From assembly GCF_006152145.1 (NCBI RefSeq), contig NZ_VDFV01000032.1:1-43821 (forward strand): a stretch of 43,821 bases of DNA, written 5' to 3'. The notes under the pieces were generated by a model. It did not search any database, was not told the origin of the DNA, and saw only the letters and a list, made by a program, of their open reading frames with translations. The stretch comes from Rubellimicrobium roseum (GTDB taxonomy: Bacteria; Pseudomonadota; Alphaproteobacteria; Rhodobacterales; Rhodobacteraceae). This document shows, piece by piece, positions 17,057 to 26,012 of the stretch (its first letter is position 1; each line of letters opens with the position of its first letter). The translations under genes were made by a program, and so were the position numbers.

Positions 17057-17199
17057 TGCCGCCCTTAAGGCCGGTTCAGTGGTAAGCCACGGACAACAAG
17101 TTGAGGCAACAGCGTGAGACCAGAGCACGAGGTTACTATTTCCTCACGAGTGCTGGAGTCGACCGATGCGCGGCCTCGGAACGCTCAAGCTCGCGCCGG

Positions 17200-17231
17200 C
17201 TCCTCTGGCATCAGCCTCCTCTGGCATCAGC
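17200..17231. repeat. 16-bp direct tandem repeat, two copies
   Basis: CTCCTCTGGCATCAGC is repeated head to tail with no spacer and no mismatch. It may be a slippage product. No function is suggested. Confidence 0.75.
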
Positions 17232-17430
17232 AGGTCGCGGCCCCGGAGCTTGGTTATCTCCAACACCTCAGGTGCAGTCGCTCACATGGAAGGGTCGCGC
17301 CATTGACGCCATTAGGAGTTCACACATCCGCCGACGCTGCCTGTGATCATTCTGGGGCCTTTATGGGGGCATTTCTGAATGCTTCTAGGAAATGGTTCAT
17401 AAATAGCAGGAATTTGCATGTCTGCTTTGG

Positions 17431-17449
17431 GTCCTCTCCTGGCACCACT
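17431..17449 (+). other. Second attachment-site copy (tRNA 3' end, one base deleted)
   Basis: GTCCTCTCCTGGCACCACT matches 7060-7079 over 19 of 20 positions, lacking one G of the CCTGGGC acceptor run, and has the same orientation. The two copies enclose 10.4 kb that begins with dead integrase genes, as expected for the two ends of an old island inserted at a tRNA gene. Confidence 0.65.
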
Positions 17450-17599
17450 TTTCATTGACGTGATGACCGATGGACGAGCTGCCTGATGGCAGCTTCTCGG
17501 CTGGTCCGGTGCTGGCTGCAGGCCGTGCCGAGGTGTCGAAGGCGGCAGGTCTGGTGACGCCCGCGCCTGCTGTTGATGATGACCGGGAAGAGGCCCGCG

Positions 17600-17785
17600 C
17601 GCGTGGGCCGGCCCGGTGAGGACCGGCCGGAGGAACGCCGGGTGGTTCAGAACGTGTTGACCGAGACGCCCACGAAGAGGTCCTCGGCGATGAAGCGGTA
17701 TCCGGCGCGCAGGCTCACCGGGCTATCGCCCGGAGACCTGCCGACGACGGCACTGGTCTTGTGGTCGTCGAGGCTCCTGCCGGCC
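17600..17785 (-). pseudogene. 3' fragment of a beta-barrel gene (copy of 28500-28690)
   Basis: The stretch is close to identical to the 3' end of the outer-membrane protein gene at 28545-29141, including the stop codon (at 17647 here) and ~45 bases beyond it. It encodes the same tail around GYRFIAEDLFVGVSVNTF. No start or upstream strands are present. Similarity fades near 17785. It is a truncated duplicate. Confidence 0.8.
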
Positions 17786-17813
17786 CGGCTCCCGGCGTAC
17801 CCAAGCCTGGACC

Positions 17814-17905
17814 GTCCATGAGCTCGGCTGCGGTCCGGTCGTGCCCGGCCTCGACCTGCCGGATCAGCTCCTCGCGCAGCGCGGATGCCTTGCCGGTGCG
17901 GGCCG
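17814..17905 (-). pseudogene. Internal fragment of a STAS gene (copy of ~30857-30965)
   Basis: It matches the middle of the anti-anti-sigma gene at 30679-31017 (the DNA for MDSSG back through REELIRRVEAGHDR), with a deletion of about 14 bases and scattered changes. It has no start or stop of its own. It lies between the beta-barrel fragment and the DUF3131 gene, the same order as the full-length genes at 28.5-35.1 kb. Confidence 0.75.
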
Positions 17906-17957
17906 CGCCTTGTTCAGGCGCGGAGCCGGCGCCTCGCCTCTCAGCGCCCGGTCACGT

Positions 17958-19409
17958 TCAATCCGCTTCGACACCAGCGTCGCAGGTTCCGTAGACCCGA
18001 TCGGGGTTCGCCATGCCGAGCTGGTCGGCGGGCGTCCAGGGGGTCGGAGGTGCTCCGGGCAGGCAGCGGTTCAGGGCCGAGTCGCTGGTCCGAAGCCAGC
18101 CCGCCGGGTCGCTCTCGGGCCTCAGCAGCGGGCCTTCGACCTTGAAGAGCAACGTTTCGAGGATGATGCCGTTGTTGTTCGCGGTCTGCTGGAGGATGGG
18201 ACCGCGGCCGTCCTCGTAGAGTCCCTCGTGAAAGCCGAACTCGGGCTCGAACTGGGTGGCGATCGCGTCGAAGAGCTCGTCCGTATAGGGGGTGTCCCAG
18301 AGCGCCCAGAGACCGAGGGCTCCCTTGAGCGAGACGGCGGCGTGCGCCGGCACCGATCGACCATCCTCCGTGATGGTGGCCCAGGGCTCGTCATTGCTGA
18401 AGATGCTGTCGTAGACGAAGTACGGGTCGTCGAGGAGCTGATGCTCGCTCCGCGCCGTCAGGATGCCCGTGGCCTGATGGCGCCGGTGCTGCACCTCGTA
18501 GATGTTCTGCGCAGCGCGCCCGACCCAGGCGGACAGGGTGTCGCCGTCCAGTTCGCTCCAGCCGAACTCCATGCCGTAGAGGGCGTAGCCTTCGGTCACG
18601 ACGGAGTTGTGGGCGCCGTAGTCGCTCAGGTCGCGGCTGTCATGGGGCACCTCGACGCCATGAAGCCATGTCGTCTCGAAGGGCTCGGGCTTGAGGGCGT
18701 CATCGACCCCGAAGCCCCAGAGGGCGAAGCCGCTGGCCGCATACTCCTCGTAGCCGAGCCGGCCTTCCTGGAGGTAGACGGTGGTCCCGTCCTCGGCGAC
18801 CGTGGCCCCGCGCATGACGCCCGGCTCGCCCATGATGCCGCACCAGTTCCAACGCCGAAGCGTGCGGCGGACCAGCGGCTCGAACTCGTGGTGGCGCTGC
18901 TCCACGATCTTCAGCCAGACCATGAGCCGCCCCATGTCGAGAGCGGAGCACCCGATCTCGCCGGGATTGTTGTTGTAGTCCGTCGGAAAGGCCGTGCGGG
19001 TGTCGTAGGCCTTGTTCGGGCAGTCCTGCCGGTAGAGCTCAAGATGGGCCAAAGTGGTCAGCAGGAGCTCAAGACGCTCGTCCGCCTCCTGCATGGTGAT
19101 GATCTCGAACTCGGAGGCGGCCACGATCGCCGCGAGGTAGGACGCCGTGTCCCAGAGCGTGGCCACGGGATAGCCCATAACGGAGTTCGCCAGGCCGGTG
19201 TCCGGCTGCCAGTTGACCTCGAAGTACCGCCACGCCTGGCGGGCCATCGCCAACTCCTCCTCGGTCAGCGGGCCGTGACGCGGCGAGGCGATCGGGGTCG
19301 AGGTGGCCAGCGGGCGCTCCGGCCAGGGCTCGTCGGCGGCCGCGGCCGGAGACGCCAGAGTCGCGGTCAGGCCCACGGCCAGCAGTGCGGCGGATGCGGT
19401 CTTGATCAT
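17958..19409 (-). CDS. Secreted DUF3131 protein (copy 1)
   Basis: 483 residues. The signal peptide is MIKTASAALLAVGLTATLASPAAAA. The DUF3131 region covers nearly all of the rest: WQPDTGL, ATLWDTASYLAA, CPNKAYDTRT, GCSALDMGRLMVWLK, RRWNWC, LQEGRLGYEEYAASGFALWGFG, VEVPHDSRD, LTARSEHQLLDDPYFVYD and a final NRCLP. The family is secreted or membrane-linked and has no assigned activity that I can cite. The acidic and aromatic motifs, and the company of polysaccharide genes further right, suggest binding or cleavage of a glycan. Very similar to the protein at 33695-35086, it is probably the surviving end of a duplicated segment. It keeps all the motifs, so it is likely functional. Confidence 0.92.
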   Translation of the reverse strand: MIKTASAALLAVGLTATLASPAAAADEPWPERPLATSTPIASPRHGPLTEEELAMARQAWRYFEVNWQPDTGLANSVMGYPVATLWDTASYLAAIVAASEFEIITMQEADERLELLLTTLAHLELYRQDCPNKAYDTRTAFPTDYNNNPGEIGCSALDMGRLMVWLKIVEQRHHEFEPLVRRTLRRWNWCGIMGEPGVMRGATVAEDGTTVYLQEGRLGYEEYAASGFALWGFGVDDALKPEPFETTWLHGVEVPHDSRDLSDYGAHNSVVTEGYALYGMEFGWSELDGDTLSAWVGRAAQNIYEVQHRRHQATGILTARSEHQLLDDPYFVYDSIFSNDEPWATITEDGRSVPAHAAVSLKGALGLWALWDTPYTDELFDAIATQFEPEFGFHEGLYEDGRGPILQQTANNNGIILETLLFKVEGPLLRPESDPAGWLRTSDSALNRCLPGAPPTPWTPADQLGMANPDRVYGTCDAGVEAD

Positions 19410-19850
19410 TGAGCAGATCCTTTCACTGAGGTCGGGGGCCTTGGCCGGACAGGAGTCTTGGGGCCGAGGTCGGGGCTCGGAACATGCCTCGCCTGGCTTA
19501 TTTCAGTGAAAGCGATATGATTGTGCATCAAGGAGAAACTATGGCGAAGGTTCGATGCGACCGCGACGAGCAGCGCCGGGCGGCTCGACCTCCATCGCCT
19601 CGCGGCCTGCCCGGCCGACCGCACTTCGTTCGCCCTGCGGCCGGTCTCGTCGGCACGGCGACGAGGTCGTGATCCTGGGACTGGAGAGGGCCGGTGAGGC
19701 GGACGCCCGGCCACAGGTTCGTGCTCGTGCAGGTGAGGGTGGGGACGGAGCGTGGCTCGCGGCCTGGGGCGCGGCGATACGTAGAGGCGCCGGCGATCCG
19801 GCTCAGGCCCACCTTGATCCGAACCGGATGAAAGGACTAGGCCCGGGGGC
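19410..19850. other. Divergent intergenic region between DUF3131 copy 1 and the antiporter
   Basis: 440 bases that must contain promoters for both flanking genes. An ATG at 19541 with a strong AAGGAGA site opens a 43-codon frame ending at 19672. Its product is Arg/Pro-rich and unrecognised, so it may be a leader peptide or the start of a lost gene. No other structure was found. Confidence 0.4.
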
Positions 19851-22355
19851 ATGAGCCTTATCGTCTTCCTCCTGGTCCTTGCGGTGTTCCTCACCATCAT
19901 CGGCCTGATGCAGCCGCTGGCCAACCGGCTCAGGCTGCCTCTCACCGTGGTCCTGGCCGTGGTGGGGATCGTTCTCGGGGCCGGTGCGACCTTCCTGCTC
20001 CGGACCCCCCTCACCAACGCCTTCAACGATCTGGCGCTGGCCATCCTCGACCTGCCGATCGGGTCGGAGGTGTTCCTTTACGTCTTCCTGCCCACGCTTC
20101 TCTTCCAGACAGCGCTGACGCTCGAAGTGCGCCGCCTGCTCGACGACTGGGTACCGATCTTCGTCCTGGCCATCCTAGCCGTGGTCATCGCCACCTTCGT
20201 GATCGGCCTGGCCTTGGCTCCCTTCGGGGTGCAGCCGCTGATCGTCTGCCTGATCGTGGCCTCCATCGTCGCGACCACCGACCCGTCCGCCGTGGTCAGC
20301 ATCTTTCGCGACATCAGCGCGCCGGGCCGCCTGGGACGGCTGATCGAGGGCGAGAGCCTGCTGAACGACGCCACAGCCATCGCGCTCTTCTCGGTCTTCG
20401 TCGGCCTGGCCACCCACCAGACCCAGGTCGGAGTGCTGGCCGTCATCGGCAACTTCCTCCTCACGCTGGCCGGAGGATGCGCGTTCGGCTATCTCGCCAC
20501 GCGCGCGGGCCTGTTCCTGCTTGGCATCGTGCGGGAGTACCGCCTAGCCGAGATGTCGATCTCGCTGGCCATCCCTTACGTCATCTACATCCTGGCCGAG
20601 CAGATCATCGGCGTCTCCGGCGTCATCGCGGTGGTGTTCGGCGGGCTCACGCTCAACCTGATGGGGCCGGCGCGGCTGCGCCCCGAGGACTGGGACTACC
20701 TGACGGCCACCTGGGACCAGCTCGCCTTCTGGGCCGGAACCCTCGTCTTCACCCTGGCGGCCCTTCTGGTGCCCCGCCTCTTGGGCGAAGTGACGCTTCT
20801 CGAGATCGGCCTTATCGCGGTGGTGGTCGTGGCGGCCCTGGCCGCGCGCGCGATCGTCCTGTTCGGCGTCCTGCCGCTCCTGACCTATGCCAGGCTCAGC
20901 CCCAGCGTCAGCGGGCCCTACAAGCTCGTGATCATGTGGGGCGGGCTGCGCGGATCGGTGACGCTCGCGCTGGCCCTGTCGGTCACCGAGAACCCGTTCC
21001 TTCCGGCGGACGACAAGCGCTTCGTCGCCGTTCTGGCCACGGGCTTCGTGCTGTTCACCCTGCTGGTGCAGGGAACGACCCTGCGCCGGGTCATCCGCAG
21101 GCTCGGGCTCGATCGCCTGAGTCCCCTGGATGCGGCCCTGCGCAACCACGTGATCGCCATCGCGCTCCAGAACGTGCGCGAGGGCGTGGCGGAGACGGCC
21201 AAATCCTACGGGCTGGCCCAGCCGAACGTGCGCGCGGAAGCCAAGCGGTTCGGCGAGCGGCTCGAGGCTGCGATCCGGCGGGCCGAGGATGGAAGCGACA
21301 TCCTGGATCGTGACCGCATCACCCTGGGCCTGCTGACGCTCGCGGGCCGGGAGCACGACATCGTGCTGGAGCAGTTCCGCGAGCGCCTGATCTCCCTGCG
21401 CCTGGTCGACCGGATGCTGGCCGACGCCAGCCGCCTGATCGATCGGACCCGCGCAGGCGGTCGCAGCGAGTACAACCGATCCGCCGCCCGCGCCCTGGCC
21501 TATCCGTCCTCCTTCCGCCTGGCCCACCTTCTCCAGCGGCGCCTGGGGGTGACGGGGCCCCTTCAGCGCCAGATGGCGCAGCGGTTCCAGCTGCTGGTCA
21601 CCACCCGCATCATCCTTCGCGAGCTCCACGGGTTCACGGATCAGCGCGTCCGTCCCATTCACGGCGAGCGGGTGTCGGAGCTGATCCACGAGATCGTCTC
21701 GCGCCGGGAGGAGCAGGTCGAGCAGGCCCTGGACGCCCTGCGGCTTCAGTATCCCGGCTATGCCGAGGAACTGGAGCGCCGGTTCATCCGAAAGACGGCG
21801 CTGCGCCGCGAGGAGCTCGAATACCAGCGCCTTTACGAGGACCGCCTCATCGGGCCCGAGCTGCACCGGAGCCTGATGCGCAGCCTGTCGGCCGAGCGGC
21901 GGAAGGAGGACCAGCGCCTGCCCCTCGACCTGGCCATGAAGAATCGCGAGATCCTTCGCACGTCAGCCCTGTTCCACGATGCGGACCAGGCCGCGGTCGA
22001 CAGGGTGGCCGAGGCCCTGGTGACGGTCTTCGCCGCGCCCGGCGACGTGCTCATCCGTCGGGGTGACCCCCCGGAATCCGTCTACTTCATCGCGTCCGGC
22101 GCGGTGGAGGTGGATATGGGACATCGCAAGCTCCGCCTCGGTCGAGGAGAGATGTTCGGGGAGATGGCCGTCCTGGGGCGGCGTCCACGCCGTTCGGAGG
22201 TCCGGGCGATCAGTTACGCGAATCTGTTCTGCCTCGATGAGGGGCGCTTCCGGGAACTCATGCAAGCCATTCCTTCCCTGCGCGAGCACGTGGAGCGCAC
22301 GGCGGTCGAGCGGCAGGTCTTGGGCGGCCCGCGGAGGCCACGGCTTCCGGCATGA
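19851..22355 (+). CDS. CPA1-type cation/proton antiporter with C-terminal cyclic-nucleotide-binding-like domain
   Basis: 834 residues. The first ~420 form about 12 membrane segments of the NhaP/SOS1 type, with the ion-site motifs ATTDPSAVVS (Asp144) and EGESLLNDATAIALF (Asn172, Asp173) and a later GGLRGSVTLALAL. A long helical cytoplasmic region follows (~430-700). A cNMP-like beta-roll lies at ~705-825: FAAPGDVLIRRGDPPESVYFI, GEMFGEMAVLGRRPRRSEV. It probably exports Na+ or K+ in exchange for protons under control of the soluble domain. In the phosphate cassette FGEMAVL is kept, but the usual R-x-A is replaced by RRSEV, so nucleotide binding is not certain. It stands alone, with gaps on both sides. 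Confidence 0.93.
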   Translation: MSLIVFLLVLAVFLTIIGLMQPLANRLRLPLTVVLAVVGIVLGAGATFLLRTPLTNAFNDLALAILDLPIGSEVFLYVFLPTLLFQTALTLEVRRLLDDWVPIFVLAILAVVIATFVIGLALAPFGVQPLIVCLIVASIVATTDPSAVVSIFRDISAPGRLGRLIEGESLLNDATAIALFSVFVGLATHQTQVGVLAVIGNFLLTLAGGCAFGYLATRAGLFLLGIVREYRLAEMSISLAIPYVIYILAEQIIGVSGVIAVVFGGLTLNLMGPARLRPEDWDYLTATWDQLAFWAGTLVFTLAALLVPRLLGEVTLLEIGLIAVVVVAALAARAIVLFGVLPLLTYARLSPSVSGPYKLVIMWGGLRGSVTLALALSVTENPFLPADDKRFVAVLATGFVLFTLLVQGTTLRRVIRRLGLDRLSPLDAALRNHVIAIALQNVREGVAETAKSYGLAQPNVRAEAKRFGERLEAAIRRAEDGSDILDRDRITLGLLTLAGREHDIVLEQFRERLISLRLVDRMLADASRLIDRTRAGGRSEYNRSAARALAYPSSFRLAHLLQRRLGVTGPLQRQMAQRFQLLVTTRIILRELHGFTDQRVRPIHGERVSELIHEIVSRREEQVEQALDALRLQYPGYAEELERRFIRKTALRREELEYQRLYEDRLIGPELHRSLMRSLSAERRKEDQRLPLDLAMKNREILRTSALFHDADQAAVDRVAEALVTVFAAPGDVLIRRGDPPESVYFIASGAVEVDMGHRKLRLGRGEMFGEMAVLGRRPRRSEVRAISYANLFCLDEGRFRELMQAIPSLREHVERTAVERQVLGGPRRPRLPA

Positions 22356-22599
22356 AGTCGCGTCCTGCCGGCTGAGGAAGCTTCTTCTGATCTCCTAGCT
22401 TCACCATGGGATCACCTTGCTCCGGAGCGCATCGGGATGTCCGCCGGGGAAAGGTCAGCCGATCCCCGCAGGCGCGGCCAAGGCTCCAGGATGCTCCCGT
22501 CCGCCATGACCCTTTCCGCCATGGTCGTGTTCCGGCTATGACTCCTGATCGTAGAAGCGTTGGCTGAACTCGGATGCCGCAACAAGGAGCAGGATCGAC

Positions 22600-22818
22600 A
22601 TGTCGCTGCGCCCCCTTCCGGACCTGAAACGCATCATGGTCGAGCAGCCCTGCCCGGTCTGCGGCGAGGCAAACCGGATCGGCCTTCAGGAGGTCGAGGC
22701 CACCGGTGGCTACGAATGCCGGCGGTGCCATGCCGCCGTCCACCTTTCGGCCGAGGAGGCGTCCGACGTCCGGACCAGGATCGATCGCAAGTTCAGCGAG
22801 ATCATTCGGCTCGGCTGA
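22600..22818 (+). CDS. Small zinc-ribbon protein
   Basis: 72 residues. Two Cys pairs, CPVCG (~18-22) and CRRC (~40-43), are 22 residues apart and form a zinc ribbon. A short basic helix follows (TRIDRKFSEIIRLG). The start has AAGGAGCAGG upstream at good distance. Such small ribbon proteins are often unannotated and may bind nucleic acid or protein partners. The gene lies alone between the antiporter and the PAS kinase. No family is recognised with certainty. Confidence 0.7.
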   Translation: MSLRPLPDLKRIMVEQPCPVCGEANRIGLQEVEATGGYECRRCHAAVHLSAEEASDVRTRIDRKFSEIIRLG

Positions 22819-23499
22819 CGGTGGCGTCCGAAGCCGGCCTCGGGCTTCCTCTCGGTCCGGAGCTGAGATTCCGAAGGCGCGGAGCCCCATCCGGCCTGCC
22901 CTATCGCGCAGGGAACGCGGAACAGGCCGGACGGCGCAATTGCGGAGCGGATGACCTTCCGCTCACGCCCGGGCGGCTGGGGCGGGGCGCAGGTCTTGTC
23001 GGATCGAGCGTCGGCGTCCATCGGCCCCTGTCAGGCCATGGATGTCCCACGTCATCAACAGCTGCGATGCCGGAGCGCCACGGTCGGTGCTGCACGCCGA
23101 CACGGTGCCGGCCAACGTCCGCGCGGCTAGGCCTGCCGAGGCGATGCGGCCGCACTCGCCGACAGGGGCTTGGCCAAGCACATGGCTGAGGCGGCCCATA
23201 CCAGCGCCGGGCATCTCGCCGCGGCCCGCCAGCGCGCGGCATCGACCGGATCGGGCCTTCGCGCCCGGGCCGGAGCGGCCTGCCTCGGCGCGCTCGATAG
23301 ATCGTCCTGATCTCGCCAACGGTGTCCGCTTGCCTTCCGGACCCGGACATGGACGCCGCCATCCTGCGAGGCATGGCCGACCGGCCGCGTCCGCGTGCCG
23401 CAGCCCCCCGTTCCGGCGTCCAAAACCGTCGACGCAGGCCCCGGAATTGCCTAAGGCGCAGCCCTGCCCAGGATTGAGGCCACGCGAGGAGACGCGCCC
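22819..23499. other. Non-coding or decayed stretch before the PAS kinase
   Basis: About 680 bases with open frames on both strands, but all translate to Pro/Arg- or Ala-rich sequence without a start signal or known motif. An Ala-rich frame around 23130-23310 is bounded by stops and lacks an ATG-plus-ribosome-site pair. I find no RNA gene or repeat. Confidence 0.4.
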
Positions 23500-25983
23500 T
23501 TGACCACTCAGCATGTCGATCGACTGGAGCGACTTGAGCGCCGCATCGCAGCCCTCGAGGCCGAGAACACCCGCCTTCGGGCCGGCCTGGCCGCGCATGG
23601 GCCTGATGCCGATGAGAGTCTCGACCGCTTCAAGGAGGAGCTCCGGGCCGGCGCCGAGATCAATGACCGCATCCTCGCGGCCTCCAGCGACTGCATCAAG
23701 GTGCTCGACCTCGAGGCTCGGCTCCAGTTCATGAGCCCGGGCGGACACACGGTCATGGAGCTCGACGACTTCGAGACCCTCCGGGGCCGGTCCTTCGTGG
23801 ATCTCTGGACGGGCGAGGACCGGGAGACGGCCGAGGCCGCGCTGGCCTCCGCCAGGTCGGGCCACGAAGCCCGCTTCCGAGGCCACGCCCTCACGGCCAA
23901 GGGCACGCCTCGCTGGTGGGACGTGGTCGTCACCCCGATCCACGGGCCCGACGGACGCCCCGAAAAGCTCCTGGCCGTTTCGCGGGACATCACGGCGGAG
24001 CACCAGGCGCAGGACGCCGTGAGGCGCAGCGAGGAGCGGTTGCGCAACGTCCTGACGATCAGGACCGTGGGCGTGATGTTCTGGGGCGAAGGCTTCGGCC
24101 TGACCGACATGAACGAGGCCTTTCTGCGCATGACCGGGTTCACGCGGGAAGAGGCGCTGGGCAAGACGTGGCAGGAGCTGACTCCCCCGGAGTTCCATGA
24201 GGCGTCCTGGAAGGCCGTCGGCGAGGTGACCACGCTCGGCGAGACCACGCCTTACGAGAAGCAGTACTATCGCAAGGACGGCTCGCGCTGGTGGGGGCTC
24301 TTCGCGGCGCGGCGGGTCGGCGACGAGGTGGTGGAGTTTGTCCTCGACATCACGGCGCGCAAGGAAGCGGAGAAGGCGCTCCGGCTCAGCGAGGCGCGCT
24401 TCCGCGCCGCCGTCGAGGCCATGCAGGGACGGCTCTGGACCAATGACGACACGGGCCAGATGGTGGGTGACCAGCCGGGCTGGGCCGCTCTGACCGGGCA
24501 GTCGTTCGACGAGTACCAGGGCTATGGCTGGACCGGCGCGGTTCATCCCGACGACGTTCACCCCACGGTCGAGGCATGGCGCGCCGCTGTCGCGGAGCGG
24601 CGCCCCTTCTTCTACGAACACCGGGTCCGCCGCCAGGACGGCGTGTGGCGCCTGTTCTCTGTCCGGGCCATTCCCGCCCGCGATGATATGGGCGAGGTGC
24701 GCGAGTGGGTGGGCATCCACACCGACATCACCGATCGACGGGTCCGCGAGGCCGAGCTGCGCGAGCTGAACGAGACCCTGGAGATGCGCGTGGCCCAGGC
24801 GCTCGCCGAGCGCGCCCACGCCGAGGAGGCCCTGCGCCAGAGCCAGAAGATGGAGGCCGTAGGCCAGCTCACGGGCGGCCTCGCGCACGACTTCAACAAC
24901 CTGCTGACCGGGATCACGGGCTCGCTCGACCTCATGGGCAACCGCCTGCGGCAGGGCCGGACGGCGGACCTCGAGCGCTACATCGGCGCGGCGATGACCT
25001 CCGCCCAGCGGGCGGCCGCTCTCACGCATCGGCTGCTGGCCTTCTCGCGCCGCCAGCCGCTCGATCCCAAGCCCGTGGAGGCCAATCGGCTGCTGGCCGG
25101 CATGGAGGACCTGCTCCAGCGCACGCACGGCCCGGGGATCACGCTGGAGATGAAGCTGGCGGGCAATCTGTGGCGCACGCTCTGCGATCCGGTGCAGCTC
25201 GAGAGCGCCATCCTCAACCTCTGCCTCAATGCCCGTGATGCCATGCCGGAAGGGGGCATGCTCACCATCGAAACGGCCAATCTCCATCTGGAGGAGGCTT
25301 GCGTGGCGCAGCACGACATGAGGCCCGGCTCCTATGTGACGGTCAGCGTCACCGACACCGGGGCCGGCATGTCGCCCCAGGTCTTGGAGCGGGCGTTCGA
25401 TCCCTTCTTCACCACCAAGCCCATCGGGCAGGGAACGGGGCTGGGCCTGTCCATGGTCTACGGCTTCGCCAAGCAGTCCGAGGGCCACGTGCGCGTGATC
25501 TCCCGGGAGGGCCAAGGCACGACCGTGAAGCTCTACCTGCCCCGTCATCGGGGAGAGGCCAGCGACGACGACGAGAGGATGGGCCTCGTCCCGGTGCCGC
25601 GCGCGGAAGCCGGCGAGACGGTTCTCGTGGTGGAGGACGAGCCCGTGGTGCGCGCGCTCATCGTCGAGGTCCTGAGGGACCTGGGCTATCGGGCCATTGA
25701 GGCCGCGGACGGGCCGTCAGGGCTTCGGCTCGCCCAGTCGCGCCAGCGCATCGACCTTCTTGTCACCGACGTTGGCCTGCCCGGCCTCAATGGGCGGCAG
25801 CTCGCGGATCAGGCGCGTCTGGCGCGCCCCGACCTCAAGGTGCTGTTCATCACCGGCTATGCCGAGAACACCACGCAGGCGGGCGGCTTCCTGGAGCCCG
25901 GAATGGGCATGATGACCAAGCCGTTCTCGGTGGATGCCCTGATGCTCCGCATTCGCGCGATGATCGAGGAGCGAGCGGGATAA
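23500..25983 (+). CDS. Hybrid histidine kinase with three PAS domains and a C-terminal receiver
   Basis: 827 residues from a TTG start preceded by GAGGAGAC. A short coiled coil (~6-32) leads to three PAS/PAC units at ~50-165, 175-290 and 297-412, the last with the PAC end VGIHTDITDRR. HisKA follows with His463 in [11 protein letters not shown], then HATPase_c (NLCLNARDAM, DTGAGM, GQGTGLGLSMV) and a receiver (VVEDEP, Asp757 in VTDVGLPG, Lys in MTKPFS). There are no membrane segments, so it is a soluble sensor. The DHp/CA half closely resembles the LOV kinase downstream, so the two are paralogues. The receiver may be a relay or an autoregulator; no partner regulator is adjacent. Confidence 0.95.
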   Translation: MTTQHVDRLERLERRIAALEAENTRLRAGLAAHGPDADESLDRFKEELRAGAEINDRILAASSDCIKVLDLEARLQFMSPGGHTVMELDDFETLRGRSFVDLWTGEDRETAEAALASARSGHEARFRGHALTAKGTPRWWDVVVTPIHGPDGRPEKLLAVSRDITAEHQAQDAVRRSEERLRNVLTIRTVGVMFWGEGFGLTDMNEAFLRMTGFTREEALGKTWQELTPPEFHEASWKAVGEVTTLGETTPYEKQYYRKDGSRWWGLFAARRVGDEVVEFVLDITARKEAEKALRLSEARFRAAVEAMQGRLWTNDDTGQMVGDQPGWAALTGQSFDEYQGYGWTGAVHPDDVHPTVEAWRAAVAERRPFFYEHRVRRQDGVWRLFSVRAIPARDDMGEVREWVGIHTDITDRRVREAELRELNETLEMRVAQALAERAHAEEALRQSQKMEAVGQLTGGLAHDFNNLLTGITGSLDLMGNRLRQGRTADLERYIGAAMTSAQRAAALTHRLLAFSRRQPLDPKPVEANRLLAGMEDLLQRTHGPGITLEMKLAGNLWRTLCDPVQLESAILNLCLNARDAMPEGGMLTIETANLHLEEACVAQHDMRPGSYVTVSVTDTGAGMSPQVLERAFDPFFTTKPIGQGTGLGLSMVYGFAKQSEGHVRVISREGQGTTVKLYLPRHRGEASDDDERMGLVPVPRAEAGETVLVVEDEPVVRALIVEVLRDLGYRAIEAADGPSGLRLAQSRQRIDLLVTDVGLPGLNGRQLADQARLARPDLKVLFITGYAENTTQAGGFLEPGMGMMTKPFSVDALMLRIRAMIEERAG

Positions 25984-26012
25984 AGCCGGCAGCTTCCCTG
26001 TAAGGCCGGCTT
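25983..26012. terminator. Inverted repeat just after the PAS kinase stop
   Basis: AAGCCGGC (25983-25990) and GCCGGCTT (26005-26012) are perfect 8-bp arms around a 14-nt loop, beginning at the last base of the stop codon. No U run follows. It is probably a transcription-end or RNA-stability hairpin. Confidence 0.5.

Larger units (their letters stand above)
17057..17599. other. Island end: non-coding DNA with att copy and small tandem repeat
   Basis: No gene is supported. A 16-base unit CTCCTCTGGCATCAGC occurs twice in direct tandem at 17200-17231. The tRNA-like att copy lies at 17431-17449. A 49-codon frame at 17470-17616 has no recognisable features. GC drops around 17340-17440, as is common near integration ends. 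Confidence 0.5.

Noticed and set aside
17470-17616. 49-codon plus-strand frame just past the second att copy
   Set aside because: No ribosome site of note and no recognisable sequence; it overlaps the duplicated beta-barrel fragment.
19541-19672. 43-codon frame with a strong AAGGAGA start
   Set aside because: The product is Arg/Pro-rich and unrecognised; the ribosome site alone is not enough. Mentioned as a possible leader or relic only.
20544-21866. 440-codon minus-strand frame inside the antiporter gene
   Set aside because: Gln/His/Arg-rich with no motif; opposite a clear transporter and cytoplasmic domain.
22963-25548. Long minus-strand open frame (861 codons) opposite the PAS kinase
   Set aside because: Its translation is low in hydrophobic order, rich in Gly/Arg/His/Glu repeats and has no domain. 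The plus strand carries an unmistakable kinase. It is an antisense shadow of GC-biased codons.
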